64,000 nucleotides of DNA, from contig CM055614.1 in the NCBI GenBank assembly GCA_029379385.1, positions 16,204,994-16,268,993 on the forward strand. The letters are read 5' to 3'. Positions 22,690 to 35,598 of this stretch are shown in pieces (position 1 is the stretch's first letter; each line of letters starts with the position of its first letter). The DNA comes from Quillaja saponaria. Lineage: Eukaryota; Streptophyta; Magnoliopsida; Fabales; Quillajaceae. Under the pieces are notes generated by a model, which saw only the letters and a list, made by a program, of their open reading frames with translations, was not told where the DNA came from and did no database searches. A program made the position numbers and the translations under genes.

Positions 22690-25600
22690 TACAGAGGCGG
22701 CCGAAGCCCAAAAACAACAACACCCAGAGCAAGCCTTGTAGGAGGCAGAGATAACTGATGAAAACCCCTAACAAGAGAGAGACTGAAATTAGCTAACCAA
22801 TCAGCAGGACAGTTAGCTTCACGATAGGAATGAGTAAGAAAAACCTCCCAGTCTCTATTCAATAATTCTCGAATATCAACAATGAGATTCAGATAAGGTG
22901 AAAATCAGAGGTATCCCCCTTAACTAACTCAATAATAACCTCAGAGTCCACCTCAGTAATGACTTTTTTAAATTGCAAACTCCAGGCACTGCGTAAGCCA
23001 TAGAACAACCCATAGAGTTCAGCAAAATTATTAGAGCCATGTCCCAGATTAGCAGCAAAACCAGTAATCCATTCTCCCAAATTACCTCTAATAAGGGCCT
23101 CACATCCAGCAACAGATCCATTACTCTTAGAGCACCCATCAGTATTGATTTTAACCCATTCAGACAACGGGGGAGTCCAGGAAATCCACTTCTCAATTTT
23201 AGTGGTAAGTTGACCATCTAAAGATAAGGATTTCCAAAGAGCATAAAGGTCAGAAGAGACTACAACAATAGGATTAGGAGGGATGACAAACCCATCCTCG
23301 AAAAGGAGCTTGTTTATCCAATTCCAAATCCTCCAAGCCACAAAAGAAAACATAGGAGGCCACGGGATAGCACCAGATAGACCATAACAATTAGACTTTA
23401 AATTGGTATTGATCCACACTAGCCAAGAGGAGGAGAAAAAAGAATTCCTTAACTGCACAGGAATTACTGCAAACCAAATATGACTAGCATGAAGGCAGTC
23501 CCTGATGGCATGCAACTCATCGTCAACAGAAGCACCATAAAGGGTACAACTAGGATCAGAGGCACACTTCCTGGTCCATCTCACAAAATTAGTCAAAATT
23601 CTATTCTGACACAACAACCATAAAAAATATTTCACTCTAGGAATCATAGGAATAGCCCAGATATCTTTATACACCCTCGAATCTAAAAGACTCTGAGAAT
23701 GAGAATATAATAAGCTTCTAGCAGACTTGGTAGAGAAGATACCATCAGGGGTTAAGCTCCAAATACGTTTATTAGTACAAGACTTATTCAAGAGAACAGG
23801 AATGAAAGTGATTTTCTCAACCACAGATTGAGGAAGCCGAGGAATGACTCTATTTAAATGCCAGCCCTCAATAGAAATAAAATCTCTGACCAAGAGATTA
23901 ATAAGATCATTAGGAATTTGGTGAAGAGTAACATCCTTGAGGGTAAAATCATCACACCAGATATCATGCCAAAACCGAATGCTATTTCCATCACCTAGTC
24001 TCCATTTTATACCTTTAGAAATAATTTCTTTACCTTTGAGTAGGCTTTTCCAAACAAAGTAATTTTGAGGCTTAGCATTGATTTCAAAGAAATCCTTATC
24101 CTGCAGATATTTACCAGAAAGTAGTTGAGACCATAAAGCATCCTCTATCAGATAAAAAATGCCAAGCCAATTTAGCAAGCATGACTAAATTGGTATCTCT
24201 CATCTTTTTAAGCCCTAGACCACCTTGACTCTTAGGTAAGCAAACATTGTTCTAGTTCACCAAATGGACTTTCCTCTTATGATCAGTATCACCCCAAAGG
24301 AAGGTTCTTTGCAACTTATCAATCCTATCACATATAGAGTTAGGAATTTTTGAAGTTTACATGATATGAACAAGAATAGAAGAGATAGAAGTCTGAAGGA
24401 GAGTTGCCCTGCCAGCAAAAGATAAAAGCTTTTTCTTCCAACCAGCAATTCTATTTTGCACTTTCTCACAAACTTCCATAAAAGTAGTTCTAGTCACTCT
24501 ATTATGTAACAAAGGAACTCCTAGATATTTCCCCAGATTCCCAGTAAGAGGAATGGGAGATAAGGCTCGAAAATCATTCATCACCTCCACCTTGGTATTC
24601 AAGGAAACCATAATCTTGGATTTATTAACATTTACACAAAGGCCTGATTGGGAACAAAACTCATTCAGGCAGTCCCAAACAATAGAAATATGAGAAATCT
24701 TGGCCTTAGAAAAGAGGATCAAATCATCAGCAAAGAATAAATGAGAGAAAGGTGGACCCTTCCTAGCAGCTTTAACAGAAAGCCAAACTTTCCTTTCCAC
24801 AGCTGAATTAATCATATGAGAAAGTTTTTTCATGCAGAGAACAAATAAATATGGAGACAAAGGGTCACCTTGTCTTAAACCCCTTTTGGGATGAAAAAAA
24901 TTAGATTTCTCACCATTCCACAGAATACTCAATCTAACAAAAGAAACACATACCATAATAAGATCAACCCAATACCTTGGTAAACCTGCATCCTAGAGAA
25001 TAGTATCTAGAAAGTCCCATCTTACCCTATCATAGGCCTCTTCCAAATCAACCTTCCAAATAACACCTCCTGCCATACTTTTCTTCTGTTTGAAAAAGTG
25101 TAAAATCTCTTGAACTATCACAATATTGTCTGAAGTCTGCCCTTTAGGGATAAAGCTACTCTAAGTTGGAGCAATGAGCTTGTTAAGAAGAGGTCTCAAC
25201 CTTTTACAGATAATCTTCGAAATAACTTTCTAAGCAACATTACAAAGCCCTATAAGACAAAGTTGATAAAGAGACTCAGGAACCTGAACTTTAGGAATAA
25301 ACACAATCATGGTATCATTTAAGTAGTCCGGCATAATACCCGTGGAAAAGAAATCAAACACAAGTCTCTCCAAATGAATCTTCATGACTGCCCAACAATG
25401 TCTGTAAAAGAGAGCTTGGAAACCATCAGGACCCGGTGCTTTGAAAGCTCCAATAGAAAAAACAGCGTCTTTAACTTCCATCAGACCTGGAAATCTCTCA
25501 AAGAGACTGATTTCAAACCTATTTAGAGGGGAAAAATTGAAAATTAAACTATTATCCCTGACCAGAACTCTGTCATGATCAATACTATACAACTTCTTAA

Positions 25601-26852
25601 AGAAATCCATTGCTGCATTTTTCAATAGAGATTGGTCATTACACCAATCATTATCAATTTTCAGGCCACTAATCTTATTTTTTCTCCTCCTGATGATAGT
25701 ACTAGTATGAAAATACTTTGTGTTACGATCTCCACACTGAATCCATTTCTCTCGAGACTTTTGGAACCATAGCAACTTCTCTTGATGAAGAATAATGTTA
25801 TAGCATAAAGACAGATCCTTTTTCCAGTTGAATAAGAAAAGGGTTCGGGTTATTACAGAGAGCCACTTGAATGCCATTAATTCTAGCAAGTAAATGTCTT
25901 TTCCTTCTGAAAATATTTCCAAAAACCTCCTTGTTCCAATTCCTCAAATTAGTAGAGAAGTCATACAGAAGGTTAGGCACACACCTATTATTAGACTACC
26001 ATAAGGTAGAAACCAACTAAGAAAAATCAGAATAAGAAATCCATGCAGCCTCAAAACGAAACGGTTTCAAAGAAGCAGCAGGAATAGAGATACCACAGCT
26101 ATTAACAGAAATAGGACAATGATCTGAGCGAGTTTTGGGGAGATGATGAACAATGGCTTCTTGAAAAAGATGTCTCCAACTCACATTACAGAGAGCCCTA
26201 TCTAACCTTCTACTAATAGGATAATCTACACTTCTACCATTTGACCAAGTAAATTTAGGTCCTACAAACCCTATATCCAAGAGATTACAATTATCAATCC
26301 AACGACTGAAACTCCTGCTTCCAACAGCCCCATTAGAACTCTTTGAGCTGAAACAATATCATTAAAATCACCAATCACCAACCAAGGTAAATTATGAAGG
26401 CTATTAAGAACTGTCAAACCAGACCACAACTCATTTCTCATAGATTAATTGGGATTAGCATAAACCGCAGAAAGCATCAAAGAAACATTATTCTCACCTT
26501 TAACAATAGCATTAATGCTTTGATTAGAAGAATTAATAATTTCCACATTAGTCACCTGATCATTCCACAACATCCAAAGACCTCCACCTAAGCCAACTGG
26601 ATCCACCATAAAATAGTTTGTAAAACCCAATCTGCTAATAATATTTGCCGCTCTAACAGGATTAACTCTTGTTTCTACCAAAATAAGAATTTCAGGTTTA
26701 TGTAGAACCAAAAGATCTCTAATTGAGGAGACAAACTCCCTACCTCCTGGTCCCCTCACATTCCACATTACAATTTTATTAAACATGGAAAGTATACAAG
26801 AAAGGAGAAAATAAATCAACACAAGTCTATCAAACATAAGCCAATCCTCCAT
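22690..26852 (-). pseudogene. LINE ORF2: endonuclease, reverse transcriptase, RNase H (broken)
   Basis: On the minus strand, starting at 26852 or at the in-frame ATG at 26786 (MFNKIVMWNVRG): an APE-type endonuclease with WNVRG, LILVETR, IGDFND and SDHCPIS; then reverse transcriptase with GAFKAPGPDGFQALFY, GLRQGDPLSPYLF and the catalytic FADDLILF (about 24720-24740); a thumb region with GKYLGVPLLH and GWKKKLLSFAGRATL; a zf-RVT region with IWAIPMIPRVKYFLW and a C-x-C-like pair; and a type-I RNase H with NTDGCSK, AELYGL and EVDSEVIIELV (22889-23210). The last frame ends ANCPADWLANF... and runs to the poly(A) tail. A stop after YANPN (26445) and frameshifts near 26350, 25980, 25850, 25240, 24980, 24350 and 22890 break it. 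It would nick DNA and copy the element by target-primed reverse transcription. Confidence 0.9.
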
Positions 26853-26885
26853 CAGGAGGGGAATCCAATTGACCCACCAAATTAA

Positions 26886-28625
26886 TTAGAGATGCATACA
26901 TCTGAGAGCTAAACGGCAAATACCAGGATTCTCAGTAACCAAATCAAAGGATTCAGAGATCCTATCCTCCCAATTGTCAAGAGGGTCTGGCAGCTTATTT
27001 GTATTAGAAACATCAATATCAGACCCAGTGAAATCAACCACAAGATCCCCAGTACAATCCATGCCAGAAGCAGAAGATGAACCAGCTTGAATTAGTTTAT
27101 CAGAAGAAGCAAGCTACAACGGATGGTTTTGAACTAAAAATTCAAAAGGGACTACTAAGAGAACCAACTTAGGTTTAGTAACCTTACCTTCATTAGAAGA
27201 AGTCCTCACTCGGGCCTTAATGAATTGTTTCCTAGAAGCCTTAGGAATGTTACTATAAGCTGTAGAGGAACTAACATATGTCTTCAAAGAAACAAATTGG
27301 GCTTTAAAAGAACTAGGATGGGTCTGAGTAGATCCTTTGAGCCCAATCCTCTCTTGCACCTTTTGAGAAATAACTTTAGAACTAGAGAAAACATATGCCT
27401 CATTCTCATTTAAGGGGATAAAACGATTACTCTCTGTATTAGTGACATCAGCAAGAGCAGATCTCTGGCTAATAGGAGAATTAGAATTCCGAGAAAAAGG
27501 TTTGGCAGCAGGAAACCGTCTAATTTTCTGGGGAACCAACATCCATGGTCCAAATCTTGACTCGTTTGAGTTACCCAGTTCACTCATCATCCCCTCCATT
27601 GAGGTTGTCAAAATTTCTTCAACTTGAGTTTTCTGAATATTGTTTGTAGGAACAGGATTATCAGGGACCATTTGCATCGATGGAGAACTAGCTCATTCTG
27701 GATTTACGTGGCAATTATCTTGACTATGGCCATAAACACCACATTTGAAACAGATTGAATGGAGTCCTTCATACTCCACACGACGCCATAAACGCCCAAT
27801 CTTAACCTTTGGAATCAAAGGTTGGCCAAGATTGATTTCAACACAAATCCTGGCAAATTTTCCTCTCTCCGAATCTTCAGTGGCCTTATCAAACTTAATT
27901 AATTTCCCAATCTGATTACCTGCTTCAATAAAAGCTTTCGAATTAAAATATTCAATAGGCAAACCAGGCAAACGGATCCACACCGTTGTCTTAATAATTT
28001 TTTCTCTGGCTGGATCAAAATCCGGATTCCATTTTTGCATAGAGAGATAGTGACCAGCAATTATCCAAGGTTCTTTAGACATAACGAATTGTAAATCTTT
28101 CACAGAACTAAATTTAACAATATAAAAATCGCACCCAATATCAATGAATTTGAACTCACCCTTAGTATTCCACCTCTGCTTCAAGCGATCAAGCAGGTAA
28201 TTGTAGCTTAAGCTTTTCCCCAATAGCTTTACAATTAAAGCGTTCCTCCAAGGTTTCCTGATTTCTGCCAGATCCTCCTTAGAGATCCAAATTCTTGGCC
28301 ATTGACAATCACTATCTTCATCATTTTCAGAATATTCCTCATCGGACTCCTCATGATCAGAGAAAGAATCCTCAAGTAAGCTTCTAAAGTGACCGCTGGA
28401 ATACTTTGAAGGCTGATTCCCAATCAGTTTATCCTTGTAGGATCCCGAATCTACAGGAATACTTTCAGACTCCATTCCATTTAAGCTCTGAACACCCAAA
28501 TCCAAAGCCGAGACCATTCGAGAAAACGCCTCCAAAGGCGCCGGTGAGAGAGGTCTTTTCTTCTTTGAGAAGTTTCCACGAATGAGGGAAGCATTTGGAT
28601 CTGGATCATCTTGCCCAGAATCCAT
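26886..28625 (-). pseudogene. LINE ORF1, DUF4283 and zinc knuckle (two nonsense codons)
   Basis: One continuous frame of 579 codons from ATG at 28625 to TAA at 26886-26888, interrupted only by TGA at 27693-27695 and TAG at 27114-27116. Both look like C-to-T changes (CGA to TGA, CAG to TAG), although the ancestral codons are inferred. After an acidic region (DHEESDEEYSENDEDSD), a DUF4283-like domain contains LIVKLLGKSLSYNYLLDRLKQ, EPWIIAGHYLSM and WIRLPGLPIEYF. Then comes a CX2CX4HX4C zinc knuckle, CFKCGVYGHSQDNC, just before the first stop. The second half is basic and serine-rich. ORF1 proteins of plant L1 elements bind element RNA. Confidence 0.9.
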
Positions 28626-28763
28626 GGCAGAAACAAGGAATTGCAGAAGGCGTACGATAGCAGGAAGAAACTCTCAGTAATTTGTTTCCCATTCCTGAAT
28701 CTTCAGCCACTATAGTTGTTACTGGCTTGTAACAGTTTAGTGCTCCAGCAATTCCATCATAAC

Positions 28764-28780
28764 TGGACATATGAAGTTTC
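28764..28780. repeat. Target site duplication, LINE 5' side
   Basis: TGGACATATGAAGTTTC, identical to 22654-22670. Confidence 0.95.
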
Positions 28781-29859
28781 AATGGAAGCTATAGTATATA
28801 TAATTGATTGAGGTAAATTCTACTTTTGTAAAAAAAAAAAAAAAACAAAATCAAATACAAAGAACAAAGAAAAAAATTTAACAAACTAGATAGTAATTTA
28901 TAATTGAATAAATCATTGAGATTTGAATATATTAAAGGTTGAGATTACTCATAATTGCTTTATTATTTGGATGATCATTTTTGAATTGTTCTCTAAACTC
29001 AACCCTAAAATCAAATAATAATATTTAAAACAAATATCAAAACTACAAAAAAATTAAAAAAATAAAAACATTCATGCATGCTAACGAATGAAGAAACCAC
29101 TTTAAAGAAACCAAAACTTATCACCACATTTGTATTTTTATATATAATATAGATATAGATACAAGTATATATAGAAACAAGTGTGTTACATTGTGCAAAG
29201 CAAGGCAATAAATTAGTCCACCCACAAAATAAAAAGAAAGAAAAATGTGTTTAAGATAAACAAAAATGATGTTTTCACTTTCAGTCGTGTTCTTCCTAAA
29301 GAGAAGATAAAATTAGAGCTCTTGTTTCTCCTCTTTTATTTAATTTTTTAATTTATTTTTGCCTTATTTATCATAAATCTTCTTCCTATAAAACTTTTTA
29401 ATCATGTATTTTAACTTTTATTATTTCTTTTTCAGAAATCTTCTTCTATAAAACTCTTTAATCAGGTAATTTTTCTTTCATTATTTCTCTTTCCTTATTT
29501 GATTTTTACTAGATTTTTTGTACTAGTCTGCTTTTCATAAACTCTTCAACTTTTTTGGTATTTTTTTTTCAATTCATCTTAAAAATCCAATATATTTCCT
29601 AAAAAAAAAAACAAAATCTAATATATATATATTTTAAATTATTTTCTTTTTACTCCATTCTATTTTCTCTCTCTATATTTTCTCATAAATTATATTTTTT
29701 TTAATATTTTTGTTGAAATAAAATATATGGGTGTCTTTTTTTCTTATAGTAACTAATGTTGTGTATTAATTTTAAGTTTTTCTTGTTAAGATTGTATATT
29801 CAAATAATAAAATCAAATTTGTCAAAAAAATATTATTAAATTCAAATAATATTAAAAAA
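28781..29859. other. AT-rich intergenic DNA
   Basis: Only homopolymer and simple AT sequence; no gene or complete element supported. Confidence 0.5.
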
Positions 29860-30840
29860 GGGTAACCTTATTCTAACCAAAAAGCTTAGGGCCTCAAGCT
29901 CTTAATTATACAATAGATGTACTAAATTACCCTAATAATTTATTTATTTTCCTAAGAATTGTCCCAGTAAATAATAAAATATGATACACATTTACAAAAT
30001 ATATATTTATTGACCGATAAATAAAAGCTTTGGTTCTGCTTCCTAGATATTCCTTCCCTTTCACCCTACATCTCTCATCCTCTTTCATAGAAGCTTCAGA
30101 ACTTTCATCATTTCAAACATTCAATTTTAATGTTCTTTATCCTGAAATCACAACATCGGCTCTAAAATGGAGCTCTACACATAAATTCAGATACCTCGAT
30201 TTTTGTTTCTTTTATCTTATTCAATCTCATGCTTCTGATAAGTTCTTAATTAGTCGATTCAATTGAGATTCTGCTTGAATTGTATGAAACTTTGTCACCA
30301 AAATACGAGCATAAGCCCGAATCCACTGAAAATCAAGAGATACCAGAATTGTTTCAGAACCGTGAAAAAAATTATGTATATCAAGGAATTTTCTTGGAGG
30401 GTTTCAAATCATATGCGAGTTGTTCTAGGCTTCAATCTGTACTTTAATGCTAGCTCTGATTCAAACTTCAGTTTCAATTGAGATTTTATTTATTTCTGCT
30501 TGGTAAATGAGAATTATAGAGAAAGTTTAAGTTTTAAATAAGATATGATAGACTAGGCAATGAGTTTCATTCAGGGAGGAAGTTGAGGGGTTGGGAAGAG
30601 TGTATTAGTTTGTTTGGGTTTTTAATTTTTATTATATAATTGATTTTACAAAACAAATTTTTTTCCCATAATTCACAAAATATTGGATGAGGGCAAATTA
30701 GTCTAATAAGTGTATTTTATAATTATGAGGTTATGGTCCTAAGCTTTTTGGTTGTAGTAGTAAGGCCATCCAAAAAGAAAGTCCACCCAATTAATAAGTT
30801 ATGACCCTAAAGACATTGGTTATGACAATAAGGGTTCTCT
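29860..30840. mobile_element. Non-autonomous Mutator-like element (about 0.98 kb)
   Basis: Left end GGGTAACCTTATTCTAACCAA and reversed right end AGAGAACCCTTATTGTCATAACCAA are related. A second inner inverted pair is closer: ACCAAAAAGCTTAGGGCC (left, from about 29876) and, reversed, ACCAAAAAGCTTAGGACC (right, ending near 30755). Flanks ATTAAAAAA (29851-29859) and TTTAAAAAA (30841-30849) give a possible 9-bp target duplication with one mismatch, in low-complexity DNA. The centre (about 30030-30480) is less AT-rich and could be captured host sequence, but I recognise nothing in it. Confidence 0.5.
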
Positions 30841-31858
30841 TTTAAAAAATTCATACTAAAATTATTTTTGTGTTCAATTTCACATCTTAACTTTAAAAAT
30901 GTTTTGTCTTACTCATCCTAACTTCGCTAATATTTTAGACAAAAATTTTTGATGTGACTAAATTTTACAGCTTGTATGTTGATTTGACCAAAAAAAAAAA
31001 GAGAAAAAGATGAAATTACATTTATTGTCCTTAAAATATCATTTTTTTGCCAATTTCATCCTAAAAAGATTTTATAGTCTCTCCCTAAAAGAAATATAAA
31101 AAAATTGAATAACATTACCATTCTAGCAAAATATAGTAAGAAAAGAAAAGGTAGACAAATCTCATCATTTTTAAAAGGCTTAATTGCACGTATGGTCTTT
31201 ATAGTGTAATTTGGAGTTCAATTTAGTCCTCCGAGTTTCAATTGCTCCAATTGGGTCCCCACCAGTTTCAATTTGAAGCAATAGGGTCTTTGCCATCAAG
31301 TTCTGTTTAAATTAAACTGAAAATAGTGACATGGTGCCCATGAAGTATAGTTGTCCAATAAAATATAGTCATCTAAAATATATAAAAAGTTAATTAAAAA
31401 ACATTTTTCGAAAAATAAAAAATTTTAGAAACAAAATTATTATTATTTATTTCTCTCACTTTCTCACCACTACCCATCCATACCAATTCTTCCATACCCA
31501 CCATAAAAACAAAAATTTAAGTTATTCGAGCCTCTTGTTCTAGTACTCAACAAACTTTTAGCTTCTGGGTCTTCAAAATGTCAACTTTACAGATGTCCAA
31601 CACCGATTTATAGTAAGGAGGTCATTGTCATCCTTGATATTGAATATGTAGCTTACTCTGATTGTATTGTATAAAATAGGCAAATTTACAGGTGGGTTTT
31701 GGTTTATAATCAAAATGTAGAACCGCTGACAAATAGTTGATTGTAAAGGGAAGCATTGGCATGTGATGCACAAATTGAAGAAGTAATTATCCAAAAGAGT
31801 GAAAGAAATTGAAAAAGGAAAATACACAAAAATAATAAGAGAAAGGAAGCAGTGGGTT

Positions 31859-31905
31859 TTAGTCTCCATGGATGGAGGTTTTAGTCTCCATGGATGGAGG
31901 TTTTA
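31859..31905. repeat. Two-copy 22-bp tandem repeat
   Basis: TAGTCTCCATGGATGGAGGT is repeated directly. Each copy contains CTCCATGGATGGAG, itself nearly palindromic. Confidence 0.85.
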
Positions 31906-32026
31906 GTTTCCTAACTTAAATTGTGTAGCTTAGGTAATGTTAAAGATAGCCACAGTTAAATTTCAATTCTTGAATTTTCTAAATTTCTCCTTATGTATCC
32001 CTTTATATATGGGAAGAGTAGAGTTG

Positions 32027-35000
32027 TCACACCCCACACGAAAGCATAATTGGCCAAATGAATGTGTAACTAAACCTCCGTAATCCTGATTTTAAATCAA
32101 AGAAACACATATGACATATGACCAAATTAGAAATTAAAGGGAAAATTTAGAAAACACAAACTAAATGCAAATGCTTATTTAGTAAAAAGTATAATGATTT
32201 AAATAAAAAATTTGGCAGAGGTTCCCTGTAAAGTGGAACATGCCCAATAATACAAAAATGTATAGCCTGGTTACACTCAACCAATCAACAACATCCATAA
32301 TATTCACAGGGAGATATGCTCTATTTATACTACAAACAAAAACAAATAACTATAATAAAAAACAAAATTCGACACTAAATTCCTAATGTGACTGCAAGAC
32401 TTCATCCTTTGGCTTTAAATATGTGATTCCGAATATGTACCTTGCCACAACACAATCACCAAGTTAGGTGTTTGTCAAAGACATCTAATGAGTGATACTG
32501 AAGAAAAAAAAATCAACAAGCAAGGGGTGAGTCACAAAGACTCAGTGAGTGAAAAACATACCCAAAGGGTACTAGCATAACTCAATACATGAATAGAATA
32601 CATACATTAAATAATTTCAAAATAAAATGAATTCCAAAATAATTAAATTTCACACATACGTAAATATAGAAAATGTAAAATTAAACAACCACATATAATA
32701 CACTATACAAACAAATCAATCAAAGCATCCAAGGCACTCAAATGGCTAATTAGAGTAACTCAGCTCATGCACACCAAATACATATCCTCTCTGTGGCAAT
32801 TTTGCTCATGCACAACAAAAAATATACTCTTCACAGATGCATCCCTAGGGCTGAGTTACTCCAATATTTTTAATCACATATCAAATAAACAAAGCAAATG
32901 TATCCTAGGTGCACCCAGAACAATATGCAAAGATCAACCATTTAACAATTAGATTTATTGGCCCTTATCAAACACAAACAAAATTACACACCAATCATAT
33001 TTCAATTAATATGTAAAGATCAACCATATAACATTTAACTCAATTAACTCGATCATAGATCTACATATTCCTATTTACTACTATATGAACATATTCATAC
33101 AAATACATCGAAACAATTAAACACATTAATCTAGCAACCAAACGGTAACATTTCCCACTTACAATGTTACGGATCTTGCTCGTCACTCCTTCTTGAATCC
33201 ACATGTGTAGTTGACTCAATAATATGTTTTAGAGCTGAAAAGCATATTTTCAAATATTACTTAGTTTTATAAACTTTATAGTTATAACTTCTAATTACTA
33301 AAACTTAAATATAAACTTCCATACATTTCTTGGAAACTAACTCCTCTTTGACATTTTAACAAATTCCTTAAGGACAACCTTAAAATGTTTCATGTATGTA
33401 TATATTATACATGTACATACCAAGAAATTAACACTAATCCTTAATTCAACATTACTCACATTCCAAGCGTTGAATTCATGTTAAGTTAATTGTTTAAAAT
33501 CAATCAAGAGCTTAAGTTATGAATTTCCAATATCAATCCAACCAAGTTCCAAGATTCCCCTTCCCTTAACCACTTTAACCAATAATTCTTTACTATTTGT
33601 TTTTAGACTTTCTATTCTCATTCAAATAATCCCTAACCACAAAGGTTTGAAAATACTAAGTTTTACTCCTTAGGTTACAACTAGTTTCTTTTAGGCTTTT
33701 TATCAAACATCTTAAGGGCATACTTTATTCCCATTCATGTGTATGAATATACATTTACATACAACAAGAAACCAATACATTTCCATCCATTTCCTTATGA
33801 CTATATTCCAAACATTAATCTTGAAATTTAATTTGGCTAATTAAAGTAGCTAAAGGGTTGAATCTAAAATCTCTATACCTACTCACTCTAAACTTCCATG
33901 TTACTTACTCTCAAGTTTCTACTATCACATTTTTGTTTATGCTACATAAACCCTAAATCTAATTATTATCAAATAAGAAGGAAAAGAATTGAATTACTTA
34001 TATTTCCAATAACAATCCTACTTAATTCAAACTTCCCTCTTCCAATTCATATAACTACCATTTATGTTATTTTAGGCCTTTCAACAAACACCTTAAAGGC
34101 AACTAATTTTATCTCATATGTATGTGTGTATATATATATATATACACCAAGAAAATTAATACAAGTTCTTCCCTTTACACACCATTCACATTCTAAACAT
34201 CAATCCCACATATTCTAACAACAATTCCACTAAAGCTTTCTCCAACAACACTTTATCCATACTAATCACTCTTAATTCATACTCTTTTACTCAATTTCAT
34301 TTAATCCTTAAACTAAAAAATTAACCAAAAATAAATTTATCAACTTAAAACAACTAAACTAGGCAAACATTTAGAAATAAGAACTAGCTAAACTCTTATT
34401 ACCATGCTCCAAGTGCTACTCAAGATGAGGAGGTAACTGTCCTTGTTCTTGTAGCCATGACTGGAGGTGTAGCTACCAGCCGTTGGAGCTATTGCATCCC
34501 TTAAAAATGCCTAGTAACTTAAAGTTGAAGATGTGCTAAGGTTGGAGAAGGAAGCAGGGGATGAAGATGTTGATTGCTCGGCTTGAAAATAGATTGAAAT
34601 GGGTCCAATTAGCAGCAAAAAGGAGATGAATCTAGCTGCTACAACACCACTCCACGAAGCCTTAACTGGACGAACAAGAAAGAAAAGAGAAGACAGTTTA
34701 GTGGTTTTTCAAAACAGGGGACAACAACTAGTTGATGTACTCATGACCAGGCTACTGTTAAGGCTAAAAACGGAGCTTGTACAAAGCAACTTGGCAGCCA
34801 AAAGAAGAGAGGATGACCGGTTGAAAAGAAGAGCTAAACGCTCAGCTAGAATGAAATCTAGAAAATACTGGAAAGAAAGGAAAGTAAAGCAAACCAAGAG
34901 CAAGAAAGAAAAAATATAACAAAAGGACTATGTCGGTTTAAGAGGGAAAAAAAAAAGAAAAAGGACAAGAAATTAAAAAAAAAAAAAAGGATAAAGTCTT

Positions 35001-35274
35001 GGTCAAAGTCAATGGTTATAATGTAGTGATGGACACAATTTTGATATATATCTATGTATTAATTATTCAATTACTTTGATGTACTTGGTCACAATTTCAT
35101 TTACCTTATAACAAGAAGTTATACACAAAAATTTTAAAACGTACACTAAGATATCGAGTTATAACATGTTTAATTATATTGTTAATTGTTTAATTTGTTT
35201 ACATGTTTATTATTTTATAACTAAAATTTACACATTATATCTAAAACTCAGCTTTACAATATCAGGTTATAACA
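32027..35274. mobile_element. Possible solo gypsy LTR inside the Mutator-like element
   Basis: Starts TGTCACACCCCAC and could end at GGTTATAACA (35274), a TG...CA pair. Internal words such as GGTGAGTCACAAAGACTCAGTGAG and ACGGATCTTGCTCGTCACTCC recall repeats found in plant gypsy LTRs. No matching 5-bp flanks were found and no protein domain is present. A lysine/arginine-rich 106-residue frame at 34599-34919 is inside it and has no recognisable family. Confidence 0.3.
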
Positions 35275-35598
35275 ATAGCTTAGGGGCTATGGAAGAATTA
35301 AGGTGGATAGGTGGTGGTGAGGGAGAAAGAGAAAGAAAAAATTTTTATTATGTTTATTGTATTTAATATTATTTTCCTTTTTATTTTATTTTTTTGAAAA
35401 AGTTTTTAATTAAATTTGTATATATGTCAGGTGGCTATTTTTTATCTTTTAAGTTAAAACTGCACTTAATGATAGGGACTCAATTGTATTAAATTGAAAC
35501 TGGTGAGGACTCAATTACAAGTAATTAAAACTTGAGGGACTAAATTGAATATCAAATTAAACTATAAGGACCAAAAGTGCAATTAAGTCTTTTTAAAA

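Larger units (their letters stand above)
22671..28763 (-). mobile_element. Full-length L1-type LINE retrotransposon (about 6.1 kb)
   Basis: The insertion is flanked by perfect 17-bp target duplications TGGACATATGAAGTTTC (22654-22670 and 28764-28780). The 3' end carries a poly(A) tail, seen as a T run at about 22672-22687. It has a 138-nt 5' leader, ORF1 (gag-like, zinc knuckle), and ORF2 with endonuclease, reverse transcriptase, zf-RVT and RNase H regions, the arrangement of plant L1 elements. ORF1 has only two nonsense codons and no frameshift; ORF2 has several frameshifts. The long perfect target duplication suggests a fairly recent insertion compared with its neighbours. Confidence 0.95.
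31177..35589. mobile_element. Mutator-like element, 4413 bp, long TIRs and perfect 9-bp target duplication
   Basis: The left terminus GGCTTAATTGCACGTATGG and reversed right terminus GACTTAATTGCACTTTTGG begin inverted repeats that can be followed for about 300 bp, the inner part sharing ACCAC(T/C)ACC(C/T)ATCCA and AATTCTTCCATA. The flanks TTTTTAAAA (31168-31176 and 35590-35598) are identical 9-bp duplications, the Mutator signature. No transposase domain could be read in the 3.7-kb centre. That centre includes sequence starting TGTCACACCCCACAC near 32027 that resembles a gypsy LTR, so part of the cargo is probably a nested retroelement. Confidence 0.85.

Noticed and set aside
27225..27627. Plus-strand frames over LINE ORF1
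   Set aside because: Mirror frames of the minus-strand ORF1, whose zinc knuckle and DUF4283 features are clear.
30030..30481. Two adjacent frames inside the small Mutator-like element, considered as a captured gene
   Set aside because: No recognisable family and no intron-exon pattern; kept only as a remark.
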